DNA of 64,000 bases, from positions 1 through 64,000 of the forward strand of contig CAZXKO010000019.1 in the NCBI GenBank assembly GCA_964641665.1, written 5' to 3'. Numbering within the stretch: the first letter of the stretch is position 1; every line of letters begins with the position of its first letter. Source of the stretch: Gp1-AA133 sp964641665. Its GTDB lineage: Bacteria > Acidobacteriota > Terriglobia > Terriglobales > Acidobacteriaceae. The translations under genes were made by a program, and so were the position numbers. This document shows positions 8,045-16,335 of this stretch, one piece after another. The notes beneath the pieces are model-generated. The model made no database searches. It was given only the letters and a program-made list of their open reading frames with translations, and was not told the DNA's origin.

Positions 8045-8198
8045 AGGACGAGCCCATACCTCGCAGGTGTTGGGCGGAACCAGAGCAAGAGCCGCGCGGC
8101 CTATCGCGGTCGCGGGGTGGTGAGACGACGTCATCGCAGGTTCCTCGGCCCAGGGCAACAAGGGCCAGGCAAACGGGTGACTTGAGGAGAAGCAGACG
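8045..8198 (+). other. Intergenic gap rpsN-rpsH without recognised feature
   Basis: This 154-base spacer is unusually long for the spc operon and, unlike most gaps here, is not built of the tandem units. No ORF with a good start is seen. S8 autoregulates the spc operon in E. coli by binding mRNA near rplE; whether this spacer holds an S8 site is only a possibility. GAGGAG just before 8199 serves rpsH. Confidence 0.4.
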
Positions 8199-8597
8199 AT
8201 GAGGTTGACCGATCCGGTCGCAGACATGCTGGCGCGCATTCGCAACGCGATCTACGCGCGGCACCAGAAAGTGGATATTCCGGCTTCTAAGCTGAAGGTG
8301 GAGATTGCCCGCATCCTGAAAGAAGAGGGCTACATCTCGAACTTCAAGGCTACCGAAGAAGAAGGCCACAAGGTCATCCGTATCTACCTGAAGTATGGGT
8401 CGAACAACGAAGCGGCGATCTCGAATGTCGAGCGCGTTTCGCGACCGGGATGTCGCGTGTACGTGCGCCGCACCGAGATTCCACGCGTGCTGGGTGGACT
8501 CGGGATCAATATCCTGACCACGCCCAAAGGCGTGATGACGGGACGCCAGGCGCGCAAGGAAGGCCTGGGCGGCGAACTGCTGTGCCAGGTTTGGTAA
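8199..8597 (+). CDS. rpsH: 30S ribosomal protein S8
   Basis: S8 organises the 16S central domain and represses its operon in E. coli. The 132-aa product has DPVADMLARIRNAIYARH at the N-terminus, and RPGCRVYVRRTEIPRVLGGLG and ILTTPKGVMTGRQAR near the C-terminus. The GAGGAG at about 8183 precedes ATG 8199. Length is normal. Confidence 0.98.
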   Translation: MRLTDPVADMLARIRNAIYARHQKVDIPASKLKVEIARILKEEGYISNFKATEEEGHKVIRIYLKYGSNNEAAISNVERVSRPGCRVYVRRTEIPRVLGGLGINILTTPKGVMTGRQARKEGLGGELLCQVW

Positions 8598-8636
8598 CTG
8601 TCGCCACGGTGCGACGTGCTCTAAGCGATCGATGCA

Positions 8637-8674
8637 TTGCTGAGAGCCGATAGTTGAAGGCTGAGAGCTGAATC
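8637..8674 (+). repeat. GCTGAGAGCC repeat before rplF
   Basis: Three GCTGANAGCNGA units fill the end of the rpsH-rplF gap and stop a few bases before the rplF ATG, leaving only repeat-derived GAGAGC in Shine-Dalgarno position. Confidence 0.6.
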
Positions 8675-8675
8675 T

Positions 8676-9215
8676 ATGTCACGAATTGGAAAAAAGCCGA
8701 TCGTCATCCCGAAGGGCGTGACGGTCAAGATTGAAGGCAACACGGTTGCCGTCCAGGGACCCAAGGGCAAAGTGGATACGCCACTTCCGGCAGGCATCAA
8801 GGTCGAACAGAAAGACGGACACCTGCTCGCGATTCGCGAGAATGACTCGCAGGCGGCCGTGCATGGCCTGGCGCGCGCCCTGGTGAATAACGCCGTCGAA
8901 GGTGTCACCAAGGGCTGGACCAAGGAGCTGGAAATCGTCGGCATAGGATACCGCGCCGAGATGAAGGGCAAGCACACCGTGGTCTTTACGCTGGGTTACT
9001 CTCATCCGATTGAGTACCCGTTGCCCTCCGGGATTGAAGTCGCGGTGGATCCGAAGCAGACCAAGCTGAGTGTCAGTGGTATCGACCGTCAGAAAGTCGG
9101 CCAGGTGTCGGCGGAAATGCGCTCGCTGCGCCCGCCGGACCCGTACAAGAACAAAGGCGTCCGCTACGCCGGCGAACGGCTAAAGAAGAAGGTCGGCAAG
9201 ACAGGAGCGAAATAG
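8676..9215 (+). CDS. rplF: 50S ribosomal protein L6
   Basis: L6 lies near the factor-binding site of the large subunit. The 179-aa protein starts MSRIGKKPIVIPKGV, has the two L6 repeats and the C-terminal signature RPPDPYKNKGVRYAGE. Length is normal. Confidence 0.98.
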   Translation: MSRIGKKPIVIPKGVTVKIEGNTVAVQGPKGKVDTPLPAGIKVEQKDGHLLAIRENDSQAAVHGLARALVNNAVEGVTKGWTKELEIVGIGYRAEMKGKHTVVFTLGYSHPIEYPLPSGIEVAVDPKQTKLSVSGIDRQKVGQVSAEMRSLRPPDPYKNKGVRYAGERLKKKVGKTGAK

Positions 9216-9296
9216 TCGCCAGTCGTCGGTCTTCAGTCGTCAGCACGAGCCGATGTTTTGCTGACGACTTGCAACTGACGACTTACGACTGAGGAC
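9215..9296. repeat. GTCGTCGGTCTTCAGTCGTC inverted repeat block
   Basis: Left arm 9215-9245 (three CAGTCGTC units ending TCGTCAGCA) pairs with right arm 9259-9296 (TGCTGACGACTTGCAACTG onward). The innermost eight bases, CGTCAGCA / TGCTGACG, are exact complements. Spacer 13 bases. GAGGA at the right end precedes the rplR ATG. Confidence 0.8.
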
Positions 9297-9302
9297 TAGA
9301 AC

Positions 9303-9668
9303 ATGCTGAACAGAGAAGGCAAGAATATAACCCGGCAGCGCGTGCATGACCGCATCCGCAAGAAGGTCCTGGGAACAGCGGAGCGCCCGAGACTGAATGT
9401 GTACCGTTCGCTGAACCACATTTATGTGCAGGTGGTGGACGATCTCCACGGTAAGACCCTGGTTTCCGCTAGCTCCGCGGAAGGGAAGAAGGCGGAGCGG
9501 CGCACCGGCGGCAACGTGGCCGCGGCCAAGTCGGTTGGAAAGATCATTGCCGAGCGCGCCAAGGCAAAAGGAATCTCCAAGGTTGTGTTCGATCGCGGCG
9601 GCTACATCTATCACGGTCGCGTGAAAGCCCTGGCGGATGCCGCCCGCGAAGGTGGTTTGCAGTTCTAA
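9303..9668 (+). CDS. rplR: 50S ribosomal protein L18
   Basis: L18 binds 5S rRNA with L5. The 121-aa protein has the family pattern RLNVYRSLNHIYVQVVDD, GGNVAAAKSVGKIIAERAKAKGI and the FDRGGYIYHGRVKALADAAREGGL ending. Length is normal. Confidence 0.98.
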   Translation: MLNREGKNITRQRVHDRIRKKVLGTAERPRLNVYRSLNHIYVQVVDDLHGKTLVSASSAEGKKAERRTGGNVAAAKSVGKIIAERAKAKGISKVVFDRGGYIYHGRVKALADAAREGGLQF

Positions 9669-9701
9669 CAAGAATTACGAAATGGAATCGAGAGTCCAAG
9701 A

Positions 9702-10211
9702 ATGCCAACGGTAATAAAGAAGCTCGACGCGGGACATTATCAGCTGAAAGATCAGGTTGTCGCGATTAACCGCGTGACCAAGGTCGTCAAGGGCGGCAAG
9801 AACTTGTCATTCGCAGCCCTGGTTGTCGTCGGCGATCCCAGCGCGGCAGTGGTCGGCTATGGCTCGGGGAAGGCCAAGGAGGTTCCCCAGGCTATCCGCA
9901 AGGGCATCGAGTCGGCCAAGAAGAATCTGGTCAAGGTGAACCTGACCCAGACCTCCATTCCGCACCTGGTGTTGGGGCGGTTCGGTTCGGGGCATGTGTT
10001 GCTGAAGCCAGCTCCGGAAGGTACGGGTGTCATCGCAGGTGGCGCGGTGCGTGCTGTGATGACGTCGGTCGGCGTTCAGAACGTGCTGACCAAATCCATT
10101 GGGACGACCAACCCGCACAACGTGATCAAGGCGACGTTTGACGCGTTGAAGAAACTGAAGAACCGGGAAGCGGTTGCGGCGTTGCGCGGCAAGAGCGCAC
10201 AAGAGCTGTAA
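9702..10211 (+). CDS. rpsE: 30S ribosomal protein S5
   Basis: S5 affects decoding accuracy at the mRNA entry region. The dsRBD-like N-domain (INRVTKVVKGGKNLSFAALV) and the C-domain (GTGVIAGGAVRAVMTSVGVQNVL) are intact in 169 aa. The N-terminus is typical. Spacer to rpmD is 52 bases. Confidence 0.98.
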   Translation: MPTVIKKLDAGHYQLKDQVVAINRVTKVVKGGKNLSFAALVVVGDPSAAVVGYGSGKAKEVPQAIRKGIESAKKNLVKVNLTQTSIPHLVLGRFGSGHVLLKPAPEGTGVIAGGAVRAVMTSVGVQNVLTKSIGTTNPHNVIKATFDALKKLKNREAVAALRGKSAQEL

Positions 10212-10263
10212 TCTAGGCTTGGCCGGCGAGGCCGCCGGTCCTCTAAGTGGGAAGGAAATCGTG

Positions 10264-10473
10264 ATGGCTGGGAAAACATCGAAAGCGGCGGGGGCCGGCA
10301 AGTTGCACATCAAGTGGGTGCGCTCGGCAATTTGTTCCCCGGTGAAACACAAGCTGGTAGTCAAGGGACTGGGATTTACACGGCTGAACCAGGTGATCGA
10401 GCGTCCGGACACACCCGCCATTCGCGGGATGGTGAAGAAGATTCCGCACCTGGTGGAAATCGTTCAGCAGTAA
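10264..10473 (+). CDS. rpmD: 50S ribosomal protein L30
   Basis: L30 is a small 23S-binding protein. The 69-aa product has the family core IKWVRSAICSPVKHKLVVKG and GLGFTRLNQVIERPDTPAIRG. ATG 10264 is placed 7 bases after AAGGA; a GTG at 10261 is the alternative. The N-terminus carries ~10 extra residues (AGKTSKAAGAG). Confidence 0.96.
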   Translation: MAGKTSKAAGAGKLHIKWVRSAICSPVKHKLVVKGLGFTRLNQVIERPDTPAIRGMVKKIPHLVEIVQQ

Positions 10474-10541
10474 GGTTTCGAAGGTTTCAAGGTTTCAAAG
10501 TTGGAGACCTTGAAACGTTGCAACCTTGAAACTTTGAAACC
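10472..10541. repeat. GTTTCAAGG / CCTTGAAAC inverted repeat, rpmD-rplO
   Basis: Left arm 10472-10500 has three GGTTTC(A/G)A units; right arm 10508-10541 has three to four CCTTGAAAC units. The spacer is only 7 bases, so a stable hairpin is expected in the mRNA. No T-tract follows, so it is not a classic terminator. Confidence 0.82.
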
Positions 10542-10559
10542 TGAGTAGAGAGCAGAACC

Positions 10560-10997
10560 ATGAATTTATCAAACGTTCGAGCACCGAAGAAGGCGTCGGA
10601 GAAGCGCAAGCGGGTGGGCCGTGGTATGGGCTCCGGCATGGGCAAGACCTCCACGCGCGGCCACAAAGGGCAGCGTTCCCGCAGCGGCTCACGCATGTTG
10701 CGCGGATTTGAAGGCGGCCAGATGCCGCTCCACCGCCGCATGCCGAAGCGCGGCTTCACCAACATTTTCCGCAAGGAATACTCGATTGTGAACCTGGAGG
10801 CCCTGGCCGCGCTGGGTGAGACCACAATCACGCCCGACGTTTTGCGCAAGGCCGGTGTGATCAAGACCAAACATCCGGTGAAAATTCTTGGCGATGGCGA
10901 GTTGACCACAGCGCTCACCGTGCACGCTCACAAGTTCTCGAAGTCGGCGCAGGAGAAGATTACCAAGGCGGGCGGCAAGTTCGAGGTCTTGCAGTAA
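10560..10997 (+). CDS. rplO: 50S ribosomal protein L15
   Basis: L15 is a 23S rRNA binding protein. The Gly/Arg-rich N-terminus (KKASEKRKRVGRGMGSGMGK) and the GFEGGQMPLHRRMPKRGF signature are clear in 145 aa. Its stop overlaps the secY start (TAATG), indicating coupling. Confidence 0.97.
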   Translation: MNLSNVRAPKKASEKRKRVGRGMGSGMGKTSTRGHKGQRSRSGSRMLRGFEGGQMPLHRRMPKRGFTNIFRKEYSIVNLEALAALGETTITPDVLRKAGVIKTKHPVKILGDGELTTALTVHAHKFSKSAQEKITKAGGKFEVLQ

Positions 10998-12379
10998 TGT
11001 TTGAAAAACTGGCCAACATCTTTCGCATTCCGGACCTGCGTAAGCGCATCCTGTTCACGCTGGCCATGCTGGCGGTGTACCGGCTGGGGAATCACATTGC
11101 CACCCCGGGAATTAACGCCGACAAGCTGCAGCAGTTCTTCGAGCAGCAGCGCGGCTCGTTTCTGGGGCTGGTGGACATGTTCAGCGGTGGCAATCTGCGG
11201 CGCCTGACGATTTTCGCGCTGGGGATTATGCCCTACATCACGGCTTCCATCATTTTGCAATTGCTCACGGTGGTGTACGAGCCGTTGGCCAAGCTGCAGA
11301 AGGAAGGCGAACTCGGCCGCAAGAAAATTACCCAGTGGACCCGCTACCTCACCGTGATTCTGAGCGCGCTCCAGTCATTGGGAATCGCCATCAGTCTGCA
11401 AAAAGGCGAATTTGTTCTCGATCCCGGTGTCAGCTTTATCCTGATGACGATTCTCACGCTGACCACGGGCAGCGCGTTCATCATGTGGCTCGGCGAGCAG
11501 ATTACGGAACGCGGCGTGGGCAACGGCATGTCGCTGTTGATCTTCGCCGGAATTGTGGTCGGCCTGCCCCGCGGTGTTGCCGACCTCTACGACAAGATCG
11601 CGACCAACGCCTGGGGCGCCTTTACGCCGGTGGCCATTGCCCTGTTGCTCGCCGTGATGATCGTGGTTGTGGCCTTTATCGTTTTTGTCGAGCGCAGCGA
11701 GCGTCGGATCCCAGTGCAATATGCCAAGCGCGTTGTCGGACGCAAGGTCATGGGCGGGCAGTCCACCCATCTTCCTCTGCGCGTGAACGCAGGCGGCGTC
11801 ATGCCGGTCATCTTTGCGTCGTCCATTCTGACCTTGCCGCAGACCATCGGCTACGGATTGAGGGATAATCGGTACTTTGCTCCGCTGATCAAGGCGCTGG
11901 GCTGGGGCGAGCCGCTATACACCTTGCTGTATGCAGTCGGGATCATCTTTTTTGCATACTTCTATGTGTCGATCGTCTTCAACCCCAGCGAGGTTGCCGA
12001 CAACATGCGCAAGTATGGCGGGTTCATCCCCGGCATACGTCCGGGTAAGCGCACGGCGGATTTCATCAACGAAGTTCTCACCCGCATCACGCTGGTGGGC
12101 GCGTTGTACCTGATCGTCATTTCGTTCATACCGGAATGGATGATCACGGGTATCCACTTGAACAGCCTGCCGTGGTGGCTGGGGGGCACTTTCTTCGACA
12201 AGCTCCCGATCTGGGTGACGCACGGCCTAGGTGTGAACTTTTATTTTGGCGGAACTTCGCTGCTGATCGTGGTGGGCGTGGCTATGGACACGGTAACGCA
12301 GATCGAAGCGCAACTCATCATGCGCCACTACGATGGTTTTACTCCGCGCAGTGGACGCCTCAAGGGCCGCCGCTGGTAG
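10997..12379 (+). CDS. secY: Preprotein translocase subunit SecY
   Basis: SecY is the channel of the Sec translocon in the inner membrane. The 460-aa product shows about ten hydrophobic segments, the family marks FALGIMPYITASIILQLL, EGELGRKKITQWTRYLT and the cytoplasmic loop FVERSERRIPVQYAKR. The start overlaps rplO. Length is normal. Confidence 0.98.
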   Translation: MFEKLANIFRIPDLRKRILFTLAMLAVYRLGNHIATPGINADKLQQFFEQQRGSFLGLVDMFSGGNLRRLTIFALGIMPYITASIILQLLTVVYEPLAKLQKEGELGRKKITQWTRYLTVILSALQSLGIAISLQKGEFVLDPGVSFILMTILTLTTGSAFIMWLGEQITERGVGNGMSLLIFAGIVVGLPRGVADLYDKIATNAWGAFTPVAIALLLAVMIVVVAFIVFVERSERRIPVQYAKRVVGRKVMGGQSTHLPLRVNAGGVMPVIFASSILTLPQTIGYGLRDNRYFAPLIKALGWGEPLYTLLYAVGIIFFAYFYVSIVFNPSEVADNMRKYGGFIPGIRPGKRTADFINEVLTRITLVGALYLIVISFIPEWMITGIHLNSLPWWLGGTFFDKLPIWVTHGLGVNFYFGGTSLLIVVGVAMDTVTQIEAQLIMRHYDGFTPRSGRLKGRRW

Positions 12380-12486
12380 ATGCGCTGGCCCTGTAGTACG
12401 GTGTGGAAGTCTGCTCGCAGGTTCGTGTAGCAGGTTCGGGTCAGGAAAAATGTCGAGGGAGGGGGCCACCTCGATGGCCGACGAAG

Positions 12487-13185
12487 ATGGCCGACGAACT
12501 CTCGCGCATTGTTGATCCGGTGATCCTTTTGGGGGCTCCGGGGGCCGGCAAGGGCACCCAGTCCAAACGGGTCGAGCAGAGGTACAAGATCCCGCAGATC
12601 TCCACCGGAGACATCCTGCGGCAGAACGTGAAAGCCGGTACCCCGCTGGGCCGGGCTGCCAAAGCAGTAATGGAGCGAGGACAGTTGGTGCCCGACGATC
12701 TGGTTTGCCCGATGGTCGCCGACCGGATTCGCCAGATCGATTGTCATCGTGGTTTTATTCTGGATGGTTTTCCGCGAACCGCGGCGCAGGCAGGCTGGCT
12801 GGATGCCTTCCTGGAGAATGAGTTCTTTGACAACTCGCACGGCTGCAACAGGTTGCCGATTGTGATCAAGCTGGACGTAGACTATAATGAATTGTTGCTC
12901 CGGCTCACCGGACGTCGCTCTTGTCCCACCTGTGGACGGATCTACAACGTCCACCTTCAGCCACCCAAGGTCGATGAGCGTTGTGACCTCGACGGGACCA
13001 AGCTTGTCATTCGTGCCGACGACAGCGAGGCCGTCATCCGAGAGCGTCTGCATGCCTTCGAAGAGCAGACGCAGCCCGTGGCGGAATACTACCGGGCGAA
13101 GGGGCGGCTGCAGACAGTGAACGGGGATTCACCTCCCGACCAGGTGACCGCGCAGATTTTTTGCATTATCGATAATCACGTCTAG
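12487..13185 (+). CDS. adk: Adenylate kinase
   Basis: Converts ATP + AMP to 2 ADP. The P-loop is LGAPGAGKGTQS; the AMP site has STGDILR and FILDGFPRT. The LID carries a zinc-type CPTC...C..D arrangement (fourth ligand Asp, as in B. subtilis). I chose ATG 12487 because it gives 232 aa with a short pre-P-loop N-terminus; the frame is open back to a GTG at 12403, but that region is unlike the family. One base separates it from map. Confidence 0.95.
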   Translation: MADELSRIVDPVILLGAPGAGKGTQSKRVEQRYKIPQISTGDILRQNVKAGTPLGRAAKAVMERGQLVPDDLVCPMVADRIRQIDCHRGFILDGFPRTAAQAGWLDAFLENEFFDNSHGCNRLPIVIKLDVDYNELLLRLTGRRSCPTCGRIYNVHLQPPKVDERCDLDGTKLVIRADDSEAVIRERLHAFEEQTQPVAEYYRAKGRLQTVNGDSPPDQVTAQIFCIIDNHV

Positions 13186-13186
13186 G

Positions 13187-13939
13187 ATGGCGATCGTCTG
13201 CAAATCACCGGCTGAGATCGAGAAGATGCGGCAGAGCGGCCACGTCGTACGCCAGGTTCTCGATCATGTCCGCGAGTTGGTGGTGCCGGGAGCGACCACC
13301 ATGGACCTGGAACGGGCGGCGGAGCAAAAAATGAAGGACCTGGGCGTGAAGCCCGCCTTCAAAGGCTATTTCGATTACCCGTGCGTGCTGTGCACGTCGG
13401 TGAATGAAGAGATAGTGCACGGCATACCGTCCGACAAGCGGACGCTCAACGCCGGGGACATTGTCTCCGTCGATTGCGGTGTGGTGCTGGACGGATACTA
13501 TGGGGATGCCGCCATCACCGTACCGGTGGGCGGGGAAATTACGCCCGAGTTGCAGAGGCTGCTCAAGGTGACCGAAGATTCGCTTTACCGCGGGATTGAG
13601 AAGGTTCGCATTGGCAACTCCGTCGGCGATGTCGGCGCGGCCGTGCAACAGTTCGTGGAGGCCGCGGGTTTCAGCGTGGTTCGCGAGTTTGTAGGCCACG
13701 GTATTGGAACCAAGTTGCACGAAGAGCCCCAAGTCCCGAATTTCGGGATGCCGGGCCGAGGCGCTAAGCTGCGTGAGGGCATGGTGCTCGCAATCGAGCC
13801 GATGGTGAACTACGGCAAGCCTGAGGCGCGCGTGCTAAGTGATAAGTGGACCGCCGTAACCGCCGACGGCAGCTACAGTGCGCACTTTGAGCACTGCGTG
13901 GCCGTGACGAAAGACGGCCCGATGATTTTGACGCAGTAG
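13187..13939 (+). CDS. map: Methionine aminopeptidase, type I
   Basis: Removes N-terminal Met from new proteins. The 250-aa product has all M24A metal-site motifs: DCGVVLDGYYGDAAIT (two Asp), GHGIGTKLHEEP (His), AIEPMVNYG (Glu) and the last Glu in SAHFEHCVAVT. The start ATG 13187 follows the adk stop by one base. Confidence 0.98.
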   Translation: MAIVCKSPAEIEKMRQSGHVVRQVLDHVRELVVPGATTMDLERAAEQKMKDLGVKPAFKGYFDYPCVLCTSVNEEIVHGIPSDKRTLNAGDIVSVDCGVVLDGYYGDAAITVPVGGEITPELQRLLKVTEDSLYRGIEKVRIGNSVGDVGAAVQQFVEAAGFSVVREFVGHGIGTKLHEEPQVPNFGMPGRGAKLREGMVLAIEPMVNYGKPEARVLSDKWTAVTADGSYSAHFEHCVAVTKDGPMILTQ

Positions 13940-13940
13940 G

Positions 13941-14030
13941 AGCCTTCAGCTATCAGCTCTCAGCTTTCAGCGAAACGCTGAGACGATGCTGAAGTCGGAA
14001 CCGAGGGCTGACAGCTGATCGCTGAAAGCT
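13941..14030. repeat. CAGCTCTCAGCTTTCAGC inverted repeat, map-infA
   Basis: Left arm 13941-13972 (three CAGCTNTCAG units) is complementary to the right arm 14005-14030 (GGCTGACAGCTGATCGCTGA). Spacer about 32 bases. AAGGAG right after the block (14035-14040) serves infA. Confidence 0.75.
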
Positions 14031-14043
14031 CCGCAAGGAGTGC

Positions 14044-14262
14044 ATGAGTAAAGAAGACGCGATTGAGGTAATGGCGGTGGTGATCGAGCCCCTGCCGAAC
14101 GCGATGTTCCGGGTGGAACTGGAAAACAAGCACCAGGTGCTGGCCCACGTCTCGGGGAAGATGCGGAAGAATTTCATCCGTATCCTGCCGGGTGACAAGG
14201 TAGCGGTTGAACTCTCGCCCTACGACCTGAACCGTGGCCGCATCGTGTACCGCTACAAATGA
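14044..14262 (+). CDS. infA: Translation initiation factor IF-1
   Basis: IF-1 occupies the A site during initiation. The 72-aa S1/OB protein has the standard pattern: AIEVMAVVIEPLPNAMFRVE, HVSGKMRKNFIRILPGDKV and VELSPYDLNRGRIVYRYK. AAGGAG precedes ATG 14044. Confidence 0.98.
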   Translation: MSKEDAIEVMAVVIEPLPNAMFRVELENKHQVLAHVSGKMRKNFIRILPGDKVAVELSPYDLNRGRIVYRYK

Positions 14263-14301
14263 GTTTGCTGAAAGCTGAGAGCTGACGGCTGAAAGCTGGG
14301 T
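14263..14301 (+). repeat. GCTGAAAGCTGAGAGCTGAC repeat before rpmJ
   Basis: Four GCTGANAGCTGA units span the whole infA-rpmJ gap and end 2-3 bases before the rpmJ ATG. Confidence 0.65.
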
Positions 14302-14302
14302 T

Positions 14303-14416
14303 ATGAAAGTACGAGCATCGGTAAAGAAAATCTGCGACAAGTGCAAGATCATCCACCGCAAGGGCGTGGTGCGCGTGATCTGCGAAAATACGAAACACAA
14401 GCAGCGTCAAGGCTGA
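14303..14416 (+). CDS. rpmJ: 50S ribosomal protein L36
   Basis: A 37-aa zinc-ribbon ribosomal protein, MKVRASVKKICDKCKIIHRK..., with the C+ ligand set (CDKC, then C and H near NTKHKQRQG). Length and position between infA and rpsM are canonical. Confidence 0.97.
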   Translation: MKVRASVKKICDKCKIIHRKGVVRVICENTKHKQRQG

Positions 14417-14428
14417 TCAAGGAGCACC

Positions 14429-14815
14429 ATGGCACGCATTGCAGGCGTCGATCTTCCGCGAAACAAGCACGCGAATATCGCGCTCACTTATATCTACGGC
14501 ATCGGGAATCCCCGGGCGGCTCGCATCCTGGAGCAGGCCAAGGTCGATCCGAACAAAAAAGTCCAGGATCTGAACGAAGACGAGGTCAACCGCATTCGCC
14601 AGGTCATTGAAGCCGAGGGGATGGTGGAAGGCGATCTGCGCAAGGAAGTGCAGATGAACATCAAGCGCCTGATCGAAATCGGCTCCTATCGCGGATACCG
14701 CCACCGCCGCAACTTGCCGGTACGCGGACAGCGCACGCACACCAACGCGCGCACCCGCAAGGGCCCGCGCAAAGGCACCGTGGCCAACAAGAAGAAAGCC
14801 GCAACGAAGACATAA
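14429..14815 (+). CDS. rpsM: 30S ribosomal protein S13
   Basis: S13 contacts P-site tRNA and forms inter-subunit bridges. The 128-aa product has MARIAGVDLPRNKHANIALT, the helix-two-turn-helix region and the basic end RGQRTHTNARTRKGPRKGT. An AAGGAG precedes ATG 14429. Confidence 0.98.
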   Translation: MARIAGVDLPRNKHANIALTYIYGIGNPRAARILEQAKVDPNKKVQDLNEDEVNRIRQVIEAEGMVEGDLRKEVQMNIKRLIEIGSYRGYRHRRNLPVRGQRTHTNARTRKGPRKGTVANKKKAATKT

Positions 14816-14820
14816 GAACG

Positions 14821-14912
14821 AGGTGTCAGGTCTTAGGTGTTAGGTCTCAGGAAAACCAAGGAACCTACCAATCTAAGGCCTAACACCCAAGACCTGATAC
14901 CTAAGACCTGAG
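14821..14912. repeat. AGGTCTTAGGTGTTAGGTC inverted repeat block
   Basis: Left arm 14821-14851 has four AGGTNTNAGG units; right arm 14872-14912 has four reverse-complement units (CCTAACACCCAAGACCTGA). It is a distinct sequence family with the same architecture as the other blocks. It ends 6 bases before the rpsK ATG. Confidence 0.8.
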
Positions 14913-14917
14913 GTTAT

Positions 14918-15355
14918 ATGGCAAAACCAGCAGCAGCGGCGGGCGGCGCAGCAGCCGCACCGGAGAAAAAAGGCAAGAAGAAGACGTTTAAGAAGAAAGA
15001 GCGCAAGCACGTCCCGCACGGCCTGGTGCACGTGCAAGCCTCCTTCAACAACACCATCGTGACCATAACCGATATGGCGGGGAACGTGATTTCGTGGAAG
15101 AGTTCGGGATCGCTCGGCTTCCGCGGATCGCGTAAAGGTACGCCGTTCGCGGCTCAGCAGGCCGCGTCGAATGCCGCTAACATGGCGCGCGATCACGGTG
15201 TGCGGACCGTGGACGTGCGGGTGAGCGGTCCGGGTTCGGGCCGTGAATCGGCGATTCGTGCACTGGCGGCTGCGGGTATTGAAGTGCGGTCGATCAAGGA
15301 CTTCACGCCGATTCCACACAACGGCTGCCGTCCGCCGAAAAGACGCCGCGTGTGA
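14918..15355 (+). CDS. rpsK: 30S ribosomal protein S11
   Basis: S11 lies on the platform near the mRNA exit. The core (HVQASFNNTIVTITDMAGNV, SAGSLGFRGSRKGTPFAAQ-like segment, GSGRESAIRALAAAGIEV and PHNGCRPPKRRRV) is complete. At 145 aa it has a longer Ala/Lys-rich N-terminus than most. Confidence 0.98.
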   Translation: MAKPAAAAGGAAAAPEKKGKKKTFKKKERKHVPHGLVHVQASFNNTIVTITDMAGNVISWKSSGSLGFRGSRKGTPFAAQQAASNAANMARDHGVRTVDVRVSGPGSGRESAIRALAAAGIEVRSIKDFTPIPHNGCRPPKRRRV

Positions 15356-15361
15356 TGAGAA

Positions 15362-15460
15362 TGTTTCAATGTGTCTAAGGTTTCAAAGTTTCAGAAGTTG
15401 GCGTGGAAGTCGAAAGCACCTTGAAACATTGAAACCTTGCAACTTTGAAACCTTGCAACT
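15362..15460. repeat. GTTTCAAGG / CCTTGAAAC inverted repeat, rpsK-rpsD
   Basis: Left arm 15362-15395 (three GTTTCAA units) and right arm 15418-15460 (four CTTGAAAC/CTTGCAAC units) flank a ~22-base spacer. The next 70 bases before rpsD are not repeat-like. Confidence 0.78.
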
Positions 15461-15530
15461 CAGCTTTACCGTCCGGGACGAAGGGTGAAGCCAAACCTGT
15501 AAACCGGTCATCTAATAGAGGAGAACCAAC

Positions 15531-16160
15531 TTGGCACGTTATACCGATGCAGTCTGTCGTCTATGCCGTCGTGAAGGCATCAAGTTGTTCCTGAAGGGCA
15601 CCAAGTGTTTCAGCGACAAGTGCCCGATTGAAAAGCGGAACTTCGCTCCCGGACAACATGGGAAGGATCGCAAGGCCAAGATCGTTGGCTACGGCCTCCA
15701 GTTGCGCGAAAAGCAGAAGGCAAAGCGCATGTACTTCACGCAGGAAACCCAGTTCCGCAACTACTTTGAGAAAGCCGCACGGACCAAGGGTGTGACGGGC
15801 GAGATCCTGCTGCAACAGCTGGAACGGCGCCTGGACAACGTGGTGTTCCGGCTCGGCTTTGCGATTTCCCGCCGCCAGGCGCGGCAGCTGGTGCGCCACG
15901 GCCACATTGCCGTGAACGGACGTAAGGTGAACATCCCTTCGTTCGAAGTCGCGGTGGGGCAGGAGATTACGATTCGGGAGGGCAGCAAGAAACTCCCCAT
16001 TCTGGATGCGGCGAAGGATTTTGCCAGCCACCAGAACGCGCCCAACTGGCTCGACATCGATCGCGACAACTACAAGGGCCGCGTGCTGGCCTTGCCCAAG
16101 CGGGAAGATATTCAGCTGCCGGTGAATGAGCAGTTGATCGTGGAACTTTATAGCAAGTAG
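15531..16160 (+). CDS. rpsD: 30S ribosomal protein S4
   Basis: S4 nucleates 30S assembly and can regulate the alpha operon. The 209-aa protein has the zinc-binding (C+) N-terminus with CRLC...C..KC, and an S4 RNA-binding domain (RLDNVVFRLGFAISRRQARQ, HGHIAVNGRKVNIPSF). The start is TTG at 15531, supported by GAGGAG at about 15519 and the family start ARYTDAVCR. Confidence 0.97.
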   Translation: MARYTDAVCRLCRREGIKLFLKGTKCFSDKCPIEKRNFAPGQHGKDRKAKIVGYGLQLREKQKAKRMYFTQETQFRNYFEKAARTKGVTGEILLQQLERRLDNVVFRLGFAISRRQARQLVRHGHIAVNGRKVNIPSFEVAVGQEITIREGSKKLPILDAAKDFASHQNAPNWLDIDRDNYKGRVLALPKREDIQLPVNEQLIVELYSK

Positions 16161-16235
16161 GTTTCAAAGTTTCAGAGGTTTCAAGGTTTCGGAGCATACA
16201 ACTGAAACCTGAAACATTGAAGCCTTGAAACGTTG
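16160..16235. repeat. GTTTCAAGG / CCTTGAAAC inverted repeat, rpsD-rpoA
   Basis: Left arm 16160-16190 has four GTTTCA units; right arm 16203-16235 has four TGAAAC(C/G) units. Spacer about 12 bases. The following 100 bases up to rpoA hold nothing recognised apart from a GAAGGAG binding site. Confidence 0.78.
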
Positions 16236-16335
16236 TTTGGTCCATTTTCGTGCCAGATCAGCCTTTGCTGACATTGGACTCGGTTCGGACCAACCGGGGA
16301 GTCAGCATTGAGCCACATGGCCGAAGGAGAAACGA

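Noticed and set aside
10472..10541. Inverted repeat as an intrinsic terminator
   Set aside because: No T-tract follows either arm and essential genes continue downstream.
12425..12445. GGTTCGGGTC as a tRNA T-arm
   Set aside because: No acceptor or anticodon arms can be built around it; no tRNA gene was found in the window.
12403..12486. Upstream extension of adk
   Set aside because: The 28 extra residues are unlike any adenylate kinase N-terminus.
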